Shown here: in pieces, positions 7,552-15,636 of the stretch
Numbering within the stretch: position 1 is the stretch's first letter
How the letters are laid out: every line of letters begins with the position of its first letter
Assembly (NCBI RefSeq): GCF_002024805.1
Contig: NZ_CP014337.1
Coordinates: 4,092,001-4,156,000, forward strand
DNA: 64,000 nucleotides
Direction: 5' to 3'
From: Elizabethkingia bruuniana
Lineage (GTDB): Bacteria; Bacteroidota; Bacteroidia; Flavobacteriales; Weeksellaceae
Position numbers and translations under genes: made by a program
Notes under the pieces: model-generated
The model's input: the letters and a program-made list of their open reading frames with translations, nothing else
Told to the model about the DNA's origin: nothing
Database searches by the model: none

Positions 7552-10470
7552 ATGTTTATAAAATCAGCAATAGAAGCTAATATTAGAATACCGATAGGGG
7601 TAGCGGTATTCTTCCTGGGGGTTTCAGGGATCTATGGTCAGAATACAAAAGGGAAGAAAGACTCTCTTCGGGAAAAAGAAATTGATGAAGTAGTAGTAGT
7701 TGCTTATGGAAAGGCAAAGAGATCCAGCTATACTGGATCTGTGGCAACAGTTTCCGGCAGCAAAATTGAAACCAGACCAATTACCAACATTACCAAAGCT
7801 TTGGAAGGGCAGGTTCCTGGATTACAGGCTGTGAGTGCTTCAGGGCAACCAGGTGAAACAGCGGCAATCAGAATTAGAGGGATTGGTTCTATAAGTGCAT
7901 CCAGTTCTCCGCTTTATGTAGTGGACGGTATTCCTTATGATGGAAATATAAATGCTATAAATCCTAATGATGTAGAATCTATCAGTGTGCTAAAAGATGC
8001 AACGGCAAGTGCGCTGTATGGCTCCAGAGGTGCAAATGGGATTATTGTAATTACCACTAAATCCGGAAAAAAAGGAGAGTCAAAAATTAACTTCAATATT
8101 AGCCAGGGATTTTCCGGGCGTGCTGTAAAAGATTATAAGCAGGTAAATACAGATCAGTACTTTCAGTTATACTGGGAAGCTCTAAGGAACGGTTATGTAT
8201 CCCCTAAAATTTCTCAGAGCCAGGCGGCACAAATGGCAACAGACAATCTTATTTCCAGTTTAGGGATTAATCCATACGGTCCTGCTTATCCTAAACCGGT
8301 TGGTCTGGATGGTAAATTGTTGCCAGGAGCTACCGCTTTATGGAATGATGACTGGCGCGACGTGTTACAAAGAACTGCATCAAGAAGCCAGGTGGATTTA
8401 GACTTAAGTGGAGGTAATGAAAAAGGAAACTATTTCTTCTCCCTGGGTTATTTGGATGAGAAAGGGATGGCTATAGAATCCGGATTTAAAAGATACAGTG
8501 CCAGGTTAAAAGTAAACTCACAAGTGAAAAGCTGGTTGAATGCCGGAGCCAACTTAAGCTACGTTAATACGCTTCAGCAGGCACCACCTGCATCGGATTC
8601 CAGAACAGACAATGTGATAAATGCTGCCAGGGTAATCCCTTCATTCTATCCTTATTATGAAAGGAATGAAAATGGAAGCTATGTTTTGGATAAAAATGGA
8701 AACAGAATATACGATTTTGGTAAATACAGACCTACCAGTGCTTTACAGAATGAGAACGCAGCAGCAACACTTCCTCTGGATAAAAATGAAAGAAAAATTG
8801 ATAATTTCTCTGGTAAAGGATTCTTAGAATTTATTTTCCTTCCGGAACTTAGATTCAAATCAAGCTTGTCTGTGGATTTAGTAAGTCTTAATACACATTA
8901 TTACACCAACCTACTTTTAGGGCAAGGAAAAGAAACTGGTGGGTCCGTATCCAAAAGTAGTGACAGAACGCTTTCTTATACAACCAGTAATATTTTAACC
9001 TACGATAAAAAATTTGGACAGCACCATTTTAATGTATTGGCAGGACAAGAATTTTACCAGTATGAGTATCAGGTTATTTCAGGTAACAGAAGTCAGTTCT
9101 CTCTGCCGGGATATTATGAGCCAGATGCCGCAGCACTATTAGGTGGATTTAGCGGAAATAGTGATAAGAGATCATTATTGAGTTTCTTAGGTAAAGTGGA
9201 ATATGATTATCAGAATAAATATTTCCTGGCCGGATCAGTAAGAGCAGACGGATCTTCAAGATTCTCTCCTAAAAATCGTTGGGGAACATTTTGGTCAGTT
9301 GGTGGATCCTGGAAACTTTCGAGCGAAGATTTTGTGAAGAATCTGAACTTTTTTGACCAGTTGACATTGCGTGCCAGCTATGGAGGGCAAGGTAATGATG
9401 GACTAAGTACATTGTACGCATATCAGAGTTTATATGCTTTTTATAACAATCTTGGTGAAGGAGGGACTGCTGCAAGCAGACTACCAACACCAGACTTGAA
9501 ATGGGAGACTAACCTGAACCTGAATGTAGGATTAGAATTTGCTATTCTGAATAACCGAATCAGAGGTAATGTAGAATACTTTAAAAGACAGAGTAAAGAT
9601 TTATTATTTACAATGCCACTGGCACCATCTGTAGGATTCAACGGTTATTCCGATAATATTGGTGAGCTGCAGAATACCGGATTCGAGATTAGCCTGCAGA
9701 CAACACCCATAAAAACAGAAAATTTCCGTTGGGATTTGGATATCAATGCTACTACTACAAAAAATAAGATTACAAAATTACCAAAAGGTTCTATTGTTAG
9801 TGGAACAAAGCTACTGCAGGTAGGAGGATCTGTATATGACTTCTTTATTCCGACATGGGCAGGAGTGGATCCTAACAACGGAGCTCCATTATGGATAACA
9901 CAAACGACAGATGCTAACGGAAATATAGTAGAGGGAACAACTTCAGAGTATTCCAAAGCAACCAAAATGCTGCAAGGCTCCTCGCTGCCTAAATGGATAG
10001 GAGGTATTAGTACGTCTATAACCTATAAAAACTTCGATTTCTCTGCACTATTATCATACAGTATAGGCGGAAAAATCCTGGATAGCGATTATACAATGCT
10101 ATTGTCAAACGGGAATACTGCAGGAAGAGCTTGGGGTGAAGAAATACTGAACAGATGGACACCTGAGAACCGAAATACAGATGTTCCGGCACTTAGTACC
10201 ACAACCAATAACTGGACTTCTACATCAACCAGATTCCTTTATTCCGGAACCTATGCAAGACTTAAAAATGTGAGTATAGGCTATACGTTGCCGAAAGATA
10301 CTTTCGCTAATCTGGGACTTCAGAGATTCAGAATTTACCTGCAGGGCGAGAATTTATTAACATTCTACGGACATAAAGGAATGGATCCCGAACAGACAGT
10401 TGACGGAACAACCTATTACAGATATCCGGCAATGAGAACAGTGACTTTCGGATTACAGGCAACATTTTAA
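7552..10470 (+). CDS. SusC/RagA-type TonB-dependent outer-membrane transporter under SAM-riboswitch control
   Basis: A 972-residue TonB-dependent receptor. After a signal peptide ending near GIYGQ there is a short TonB-box-like segment (EIDEVVVVAYG), the plug domain at about 45-165 with the SusC-family LYVVDGIPYDG and LKDATASALYGSRGANGIIVITTK motifs, then the beta barrel with a terminal Phe. It lacks the N-terminal carboxypeptidase-like domain common in SusC proteins. With the SusD lipoprotein 15 bases downstream it forms a lidded importer. The S-box leader suggests a methionine- or sulfur-related substrate, such as a peptide or sulfur compound, rather than a glycan; that is inference. Confidence 0.95.
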   Translation: MFIKSAIEANIRIPIGVAVFFLGVSGIYGQNTKGKKDSLREKEIDEVVVVAYGKAKRSSYTGSVATVSGSKIETRPITNITKALEGQVPGLQAVSASGQPGETAAIRIRGIGSISASSSPLYVVDGIPYDGNINAINPNDVESISVLKDATASALYGSRGANGIIVITTKSGKKGESKINFNISQGFSGRAVKDYKQVNTDQYFQLYWEALRNGYVSPKISQSQAAQMATDNLISSLGINPYGPAYPKPVGLDGKLLPGATALWNDDWRDVLQRTASRSQVDLDLSGGNEKGNYFFSLGYLDEKGMAIESGFKRYSARLKVNSQVKSWLNAGANLSYVNTLQQAPPASDSRTDNVINAARVIPSFYPYYERNENGSYVLDKNGNRIYDFGKYRPTSALQNENAAATLPLDKNERKIDNFSGKGFLEFIFLPELRFKSSLSVDLVSLNTHYYTNLLLGQGKETGGSVSKSSDRTLSYTTSNILTYDKKFGQHHFNVLAGQEFYQYEYQVISGNRSQFSLPGYYEPDAAALLGGFSGNSDKRSLLSFLGKVEYDYQNKYFLAGSVRADGSSRFSPKNRWGTFWSVGGSWKLSSEDFVKNLNFFDQLTLRASYGGQGNDGLSTLYAYQSLYAFYNNLGEGGTAASRLPTPDLKWETNLNLNVGLEFAILNNRIRGNVEYFKRQSKDLLFTMPLAPSVGFNGYSDNIGELQNTGFEISLQTTPIKTENFRWDLDINATTTKNKITKLPKGSIVSGTKLLQVGGSVYDFFIPTWAGVDPNNGAPLWITQTTDANGNIVEGTTSEYSKATKMLQGSSLPKWIGGISTSITYKNFDFSALLSYSIGGKILDSDYTMLLSNGNTAGRAWGEEILNRWTPENRNTDVPALSTTTNNWTSTSTRFLYSGTYARLKNVSIGYTLPKDTFANLGLQRFRIYLQGENLLTFYGHKGMDPEQTVDGTTYYRYPAMRTVTFGLQATF

Positions 10471-10485
10471 TTAAAAATAAAAGAC

Positions 10486-11979
10486 ATGACAAAAATAAAA
10501 TATACATTGTTTCTGGCTTTTGCAGCTTCTGTTTTTATAAGTTGTGAGAGTGAGTTGGAAACAGCGCCTACTAACCAGGCAAATGAAGAAGAGGTTTTTA
10601 AAACTGCGGATAATGCAGAAACGGTAGTTAATGGGGCCTGGGCAAAATTTAATGATGACGGAACTACCTATGCAAATATTGGCTACTCTACGGTACTTCG
10701 AGCAAGTGATGCAATGGGAAGTGATGTTGCGGTACTGACTAATAAATATGGATTCAACTCTGCTTATGCATTTACAGATCTTGTAAATAATACCGGATCA
10801 CGTACTTTATTTGTTTGGAATCTGTTTTACTCTGCAATAAACAACATGAACAATGTGCTCAGCAGAATAGATAATATAGAAGGTTCACAGGAAAAGAAAG
10901 ATCAGGTAAAAGGACAGGCAAAAGCTTTCAGAGCTTTTTGTTACCTTAATCTGGCAAGTTTTTATCAGTTTAGCTATCAGAAAGACAAAACAGCCTTAAC
11001 AGTGCCAATTTATACCCAGCCGGCTACTATTAATTCGGTAGGTAATAATAGAGCGAGTCTCGAAGAACTTTATACCCTTATAAAAAGTGATCTTCTGGAT
11101 GCTAAAAATTTACTGAAAAGCTATAAGCGAAACAACAAAGATAAGATCGATCTGTCTGTTGTTAATGGGCTTTTAGCGAGAACTTACCTGAATACGGGAG
11201 AATGGCTGAAAGCTGCTGATGCTGCAAATACAGCAAGAACAGGATATGCTTTTATGCCAACTGAAAAATATTCAGAAGGTTTCAACGATATTGGTAACTC
11301 CGAGTGGATTTGGGGGCATGGACAAACGCAAGAGCAATCTAGTGAAAGTTATGCATTCCACTATCTGGATGTATCTTCTTCCGGTAGTTACTATTATAGC
11401 TTTATGGCAGATCCGTTCTTTAAAGATTTATTTGATACAAATGATATAAGATATCAGTTATTCGAATGGGACGGATTAAAAGGACGTGAAGGTCTACTGA
11501 GATATAAAAAGTTCAAATTCAAACCGAATTTAATTGCTGATATTGTATACATGAGATCTGCTGAAATGTATCTGATTGCAGCAGAAGGCTACGCAAGATC
11601 CGGAAATGCATCTGAAGCAGTAGCGAACCTGAATCTTCTAAAGGCTGCCAGAAAAGCAAATCTTTATAATGGAAGTCTGAATACAGAAGCGGTTCTAAAA
11701 GAAGTGCTGATTGAAAGGCGAAAAGAATTATTCGGCGAAGGGTTTTCATTATCCGATATTATCCGTACTCAGGGAAAAGTTGTAAGAAATCCTTATACAA
11801 CCGCCGATGGAAAGCCTATAAAAGTTAAAGTGACGACACCTGATGGTACAGTAAAAGAGGTAGATGCAAGAGGACATTCTGTATTTACTTTCCCTGATAA
11901 AACTGAATTTGTGCCTAATAGTCGCTATTACATATTCCCAATACCACAAAAAGAAACGGAAAGCAATCCTAATCTTTAA
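10486..11979 (+). CDS. SusD/RagB-type nutrient-binding lipoprotein
   Basis: A 497-residue surface lipoprotein and partner of the preceding SusC. It has a lipobox (VFISC, Cys20) and the SusD architecture: TPR-like helices with AFRAFCYLNLASFYQ and the C-terminal RSAEMYLIAAEGYARSGN ... LIERRKELFGEGF ... DIIRTQG blocks, ending in the usual SRYYIFPIPQKE motif. It shares the riboswitch-controlled transcript and ends at a strong terminator, so the unit is just these two genes. Confidence 0.95.
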   Translation: MTKIKYTLFLAFAASVFISCESELETAPTNQANEEEVFKTADNAETVVNGAWAKFNDDGTTYANIGYSTVLRASDAMGSDVAVLTNKYGFNSAYAFTDLVNNTGSRTLFVWNLFYSAINNMNNVLSRIDNIEGSQEKKDQVKGQAKAFRAFCYLNLASFYQFSYQKDKTALTVPIYTQPATINSVGNNRASLEELYTLIKSDLLDAKNLLKSYKRNNKDKIDLSVVNGLLARTYLNTGEWLKAADAANTARTGYAFMPTEKYSEGFNDIGNSEWIWGHGQTQEQSSESYAFHYLDVSSSGSYYYSFMADPFFKDLFDTNDIRYQLFEWDGLKGREGLLRYKKFKFKPNLIADIVYMRSAEMYLIAAEGYARSGNASEAVANLNLLKAARKANLYNGSLNTEAVLKEVLIERRKELFGEGFSLSDIIRTQGKVVRNPYTTADGKPIKVKVTTPDGTVKEVDARGHSVFTFPDKTEFVPNSRYYIFPIPQKETESNPNL

Positions 11980-12008
11980 TTATTATCTTACTTTACTTTT
12001 AAATCGGA

Positions 12009-12040
12009 TTCCGGGAATTATTATTCCCGGAATTTTTTTT
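12009..12040 (+). terminator. Terminator after the first SusCD pair
   Basis: Stem TTCCGGGAAT (12009-12018) with ATTCCCGGAA (12023-12032) and a run of eight T. Confidence 0.88.
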
Positions 12041-12138
12041 GTAACTGTCTGGTTTGGAATTATGAAGGTAAAATAATAATTTTGCTGTTTCAATATATCG
12101 AAATATACTGTATCATGTATTTTCTTTCCGCGTAAATA

Positions 12139-12225
12139 CCATATTACGAATTAGTATCTGAAGTTACTAAGGGATGTTTGCAGACAATAATGTCTGTAAT
12201 ATTATTGTACCCTGTCGTAATATGG
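12139..12225 (+). other. Possible structured RNA leader or small inverted-repeat element
   Basis: An 11-bp perfect inverted repeat, CCATATTACGA (12139-12149) and TCGTAATATGG (12215-12225), encloses two hairpins: TTAGTA/TACTAA (12151-12156 with 12165-12170) and CAGACA/TGTCTG (12181-12186 with 12191-12196). Together they can form a three-way junction of 87 bases in the gap between the SusD terminator and the MutS2-like gene. I do not recognise a known riboswitch consensus. A miniature transposon remnant is the alternative, although no target duplication is obvious. Confidence 0.45.
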
Positions 12226-12274
12226 GAAATCTCAGTTTTATTTAACACATATTTTTTTATTAATCATATATCGG

Positions 12275-12293
12275 CTTATCAGGTTCTGATGAG
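12275..12293 (+). other. Hairpin just before the MutS2-like gene
   Basis: CTTATCAG (12275-12282) pairs with CTGATGAG (12286-12293, one G-U pair) around GTT, ending 30 bases before the ATG. There is no T run, so it is not an intrinsic terminator. Confidence 0.4.
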
Positions 12294-12323
12294 AAAACCG
12301 GTATTATTAAACTTTATGAGATT

Positions 12324-14213
12324 ATGATTTACCCGGATAATTTTGAAGAAAAAATAGGAATTAATACAATCCGAGAATTTATTATAGAAAAATGCCATAG
12401 TGTACTTGGAGCAGAAAAAGTGACATCAATGGCATTTTCATCCGATTATACAACAGTTTCAGCATGGCTGGAACAAACACATGAATTTTTACAGATTGTG
12501 CAGAGCAAAGAAGATTTTCCGGCAGATAACTATCTGGATCTTCGGCAAACTCTGATTAATATAGACAAAGACCCGACAGTATGGTTGTCGGAGGATGATG
12601 TTTCCGGACTTGGAAATTCCCTTATGACTATTGATCGTATTGTAGATTTTTTAAACAATACCAGAACGGCAGATGGTAGTCTGAAATATCCGATGCTTCA
12701 TGCTATGAGTGGAGAAATAAAAACATTTTCACAATTTGTACAAAAAGCATATTCTATATTGGACAAATCCGGACGTATAAAAGATAATGCTTCACATCTG
12801 TTGGCGGACATCCGTAAAAATAAAACAGAAGCTGCTAAAGAGATTACGAGAAAGATGCAGGCAGCTATTCGCAGTGCACAGTCGCAAGGTATTGTTTCAA
12901 AAGAAGTATTCTCAGATATGCGCAATGGCTATTTGGTGATTCCTGTAAATGCTTCCTATAAAAGAAGAATAAAAGGTGAGGTACGGGGAGATTCCGGAAG
13001 TGGTAGAACTGTGTATATAGAACCGGAAGCAGTAGTGGAGGCAACAAACAGACTTAAGGAGCTGGAAGCCGATGAACGTTGGGAAGTCATAAGGATATTA
13101 ACAGAGTTTACCAATATGTTAAGACCAGAAGTTGCGGACCTGTTGATATCATATGATTTTCTGGGGACTATTGATTTTATCAGAGCAAAGGCCTTATTTT
13201 CTGCACGTATAAATGCTGTAAAACCTGTTTTTGAAAATAAACAGCAGGTGAATTGGATCCAGGCTGTGCACCCATTACTCAATATCACTCTGAGGCAGCA
13301 GAATAAAAAAGCTGCTCCGTTAGATATTATCCTGAACCAGGAAAACAGAATACTTGTAGTGTCCGGTGTTAATGCGGGAGGGAAGTCTTTGTGTCTAAAA
13401 ACAGCAGCATTGCTTCAGTATATGCTTCAGTGTGGATTACTAATTCCGGTTAGATCTGACTCGCATGCAGGAATTTTCGGCCATATTTTTATGGATATAG
13501 GAGATGGACAAAGTATAGAAAACAGCCTTAGTACTTATACTTCGCATCTGAAGAATATGAAATTCTTCGTGGAGCATAATGATGATAAAACACTTTTGTT
13601 GATAGATGAGTTTGGAAGTGGAACAGAGCCGCAAATAGGAGGGGCTATTGCAGAAACATTGTTGGAAAGATTTAACCGTAAGCGCAGCTTTGGACTTATT
13701 ACAACACACTTTCAGAATCTAAAACAATTTGCCTATGAAACTAAAGGTATTGTTAATGGAGCAATGTTGTATGATGTTGAAGAAATGAAGCCTTTATACA
13801 AATTGGCTATAGGGAGTCCGGGGAGCTCTTTTGCGATTGAAGTAGCGCGAAAAACAGGACTTCCCGAAGATATTATTATAGATTCGGCAGAAAGAATAGG
13901 AACTGAGTTTGTTAATATGGATAATCTCCTGCAGTCAATAGTAAGGGACAGACTTTATTGGGAGAAAAAAAGAAATGAAACAGATGAGTCAGAAGAGCGA
14001 TTGTATGGTAATTGTGTACGAAAAACTTTAAATGAAAATAGAGAGAGTGAAACTACTGCAGAAATTTTAGTTGTTGGAATTGGAGATAAAGTAAAGTTGG
14101 AAGGTCAGACAGCTATAGGAACTGTTTTGGATATAAAAGGCAAACAAGCTACAGTTGTATTTGGGGTTATAAAAAGTATAGTCAAGTATGAACGTCTGAT
14201 CCGCTTTGAATAA
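12324..14213 (+). CDS. MutS2-like ATPase lacking the Smr domain
   Basis: A 629-residue MutS-family ABC-type ATPase. The lever/clamp region carries the MutS2 signature GSGRTVYIEPEAVVEATN. The ATPase has Walker A SGVNAGGKS at about 349-357, Walker B LLLIDEFGSGTEP at about 424-436 and the switch His in LITTHFQNLK. The last 40 residues (IGDKVKLEGQTAIGTVLDI) form the small KOW-like domain that precedes the Smr nuclease in full MutS2 (about 780 residues), but the protein stops there. There is no mismatch-recognition domain I. MutS2 proteins act on branched DNA or on stalled, collided ribosomes; without Smr this one probably cannot cut nucleic acid itself. Confidence 0.85.
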   Translation: MIYPDNFEEKIGINTIREFIIEKCHSVLGAEKVTSMAFSSDYTTVSAWLEQTHEFLQIVQSKEDFPADNYLDLRQTLINIDKDPTVWLSEDDVSGLGNSLMTIDRIVDFLNNTRTADGSLKYPMLHAMSGEIKTFSQFVQKAYSILDKSGRIKDNASHLLADIRKNKTEAAKEITRKMQAAIRSAQSQGIVSKEVFSDMRNGYLVIPVNASYKRRIKGEVRGDSGSGRTVYIEPEAVVEATNRLKELEADERWEVIRILTEFTNMLRPEVADLLISYDFLGTIDFIRAKALFSARINAVKPVFENKQQVNWIQAVHPLLNITLRQQNKKAAPLDIILNQENRILVVSGVNAGGKSLCLKTAALLQYMLQCGLLIPVRSDSHAGIFGHIFMDIGDGQSIENSLSTYTSHLKNMKFFVEHNDDKTLLLIDEFGSGTEPQIGGAIAETLLERFNRKRSFGLITTHFQNLKQFAYETKGIVNGAMLYDVEEMKPLYKLAIGSPGSSFAIEVARKTGLPEDIIIDSAERIGTEFVNMDNLLQSIVRDRLYWEKKRNETDESEERLYGNCVRKTLNENRESETTAEILVVGIGDKVKLEGQTAIGTVLDIKGKQATVVFGVIKSIVKYERLIRFE

Positions 14214-14233
14214 CCAGATATCCGGTATTAGAA

Positions 14234-14268
14234 AAAACCAGAGGACTAATGTTCTCTGGTTTTTATTT
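14234..14268. terminator. Bidirectional terminator between convergent genes
   Basis: AAAACCAGAG (14234-14243) pairs with CTCTGGTTTT (14254-14263); there are A and T runs on both sides, so it can end both the MutS2-like gene and the mannose operon. Confidence 0.75.
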
Positions 14269-14275
14269 TATAATC

Positions 14276-15631
14276 TTATTCCTTTGTCCAGCTTGCTTCT
14301 ATTTCTTCCAGTGTTTTGCCTTTAGTCTCAGGAATGCTTTTCCGAATGAATAGAAAGGTGAGTACAGAGATCAGAGTGTATAACCAGAAAGTATAAGCGC
14401 TGCCTATAGATCCTATTAGGATAGGAAAGGTCTGGGATACAAGAAATACAGCCAGCCACAGAAAAAAAGTAGCAATAGACATTGCCGTTGCCCGAGATCT
14501 TGTGGGGAAAATTTCAGCAATAACCACGAATGTAAGCGGGCCAAGCGACATGGCAAAAAAGGCGATATAACCCAGTATTGCAATAAGAACCAGATAACCC
14601 TGCTGTTGTGTATAAAATGCAAGACCTACAATAAAAAGACATATGGTCATGCCAGAAATACCTGAGAGTAATAGCTTTTTTCGTCCCCAAGAGTCTACAT
14701 ATTTTATGGCGACAAGAGTGAAAGCAACATTAATAACACCTACGAGTATGGTTTGTATAAATGCGGAATCCGTACCTGTGCCTGTTGATTTAAAAATCTC
14801 CGGTGCATAATACATTATCGCATTGATCCCAGTAAATTGTGAAAATACAGCTAGAAATATACCGGTAATCAGAGCTTTTTTTAATTTGGGGCCTTTTAGT
14901 GTGGCTAAAGAAAAAGGAGCTTCATCCTTCAGGGATTCATTAATAGAGTTGAGTTCCTTTTGTGCAGCTGTATTACCGTTGATCTGGCTTAGAATAGCCA
15001 AAGCTTCAGATTGTTTCTTTTGACTGGCAAGCCAACGCGGACTTTCAGGTACAGTTAGCAATAACAGTATAAAAATTATGGAAGGAATAACGCCGGAACC
15101 AAACATCCACCGCCATCCTGTAGAAATATTCCAAGCTTCATTGTGTATGCCTGCAATGTATGCGTTTACAAAATAAATAACAAGAATTCCGGTAACAATC
15201 CCAAGCTGAAAAACAGAAATTAATCGACCTCTTACTGAAGCCGGAGCCATTTCGGAAATATACATAGGGGAAAGCATTGACGCAATGCCTATTCCCATTC
15301 CTCCTATAATACGGAACAGAACAAAAACCCATAGGTTAGGAGCTATTGCTGTACCAATAGAAGAAATAGTAAAGAGTACAGCTGACAGCATTAGTATCTT
15401 TTTTCGCCCTGCACAATCACTGAGCTTACCAGAATACATAGCGCCTGCAATGCATCCTAATAATGCGCAGGAGGCGACCCACCCTGTCATAATATCTGAA
15501 AGATTATAAAAGCTGCGCATAAAACCTATAGCGCCCGATATTACAGCGGTATCATAGCCAAATAATAATCCGCCAACAGAAGCCACAAGAGTGGCTTTGT
15601 AAATAATGCCTGAATTAATTGCTGATTGCAT
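14276..15631 (-). CDS. MFS sugar porter (GLUT/XylE-type)
   Basis: A 451-residue inner-membrane sugar:proton symporter with twelve predicted membrane segments. Family motifs are GGLLFGYDTAVISGA in helix 1, DCAGRKKILM after helix 2, VPESPRWLASQ before the central loop, DSWGRKKLLL in the second half and the terminal PETKGKTLEEIE. It is the last gene of the ROK kinase-isomerase-porter run, starting 5 bases after the isomerase stop. The context points to mannose or a related hexose as substrate; the sequence alone does not fix this. Confidence 0.93.
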   Translation of the reverse strand: MQSAINSGIIYKATLVASVGGLLFGYDTAVISGAIGFMRSFYNLSDIMTGWVASCALLGCIAGAMYSGKLSDCAGRKKILMLSAVLFTISSIGTAIAPNLWVFVLFRIIGGMGIGIASMLSPMYISEMAPASVRGRLISVFQLGIVTGILVIYFVNAYIAGIHNEAWNISTGWRWMFGSGVIPSIIFILLLLTVPESPRWLASQKKQSEALAILSQINGNTAAQKELNSINESLKDEAPFSLATLKGPKLKKALITGIFLAVFSQFTGINAIMYYAPEIFKSTGTGTDSAFIQTILVGVINVAFTLVAIKYVDSWGRKKLLLSGISGMTICLFIVGLAFYTQQQGYLVLIAILGYIAFFAMSLGPLTFVVIAEIFPTRSRATAMSIATFFLWLAVFLVSQTFPILIGSIGSAYTFWLYTLISVLTFLFIRKSIPETKGKTLEEIEASWTKE

Positions 15632-15636
15632 ACCGT

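Noticed and set aside
12139-12225. Purine-type riboswitch
   Set aside because: It has a three-way junction, but the conserved junction and loop-loop bases of purine aptamers are missing.
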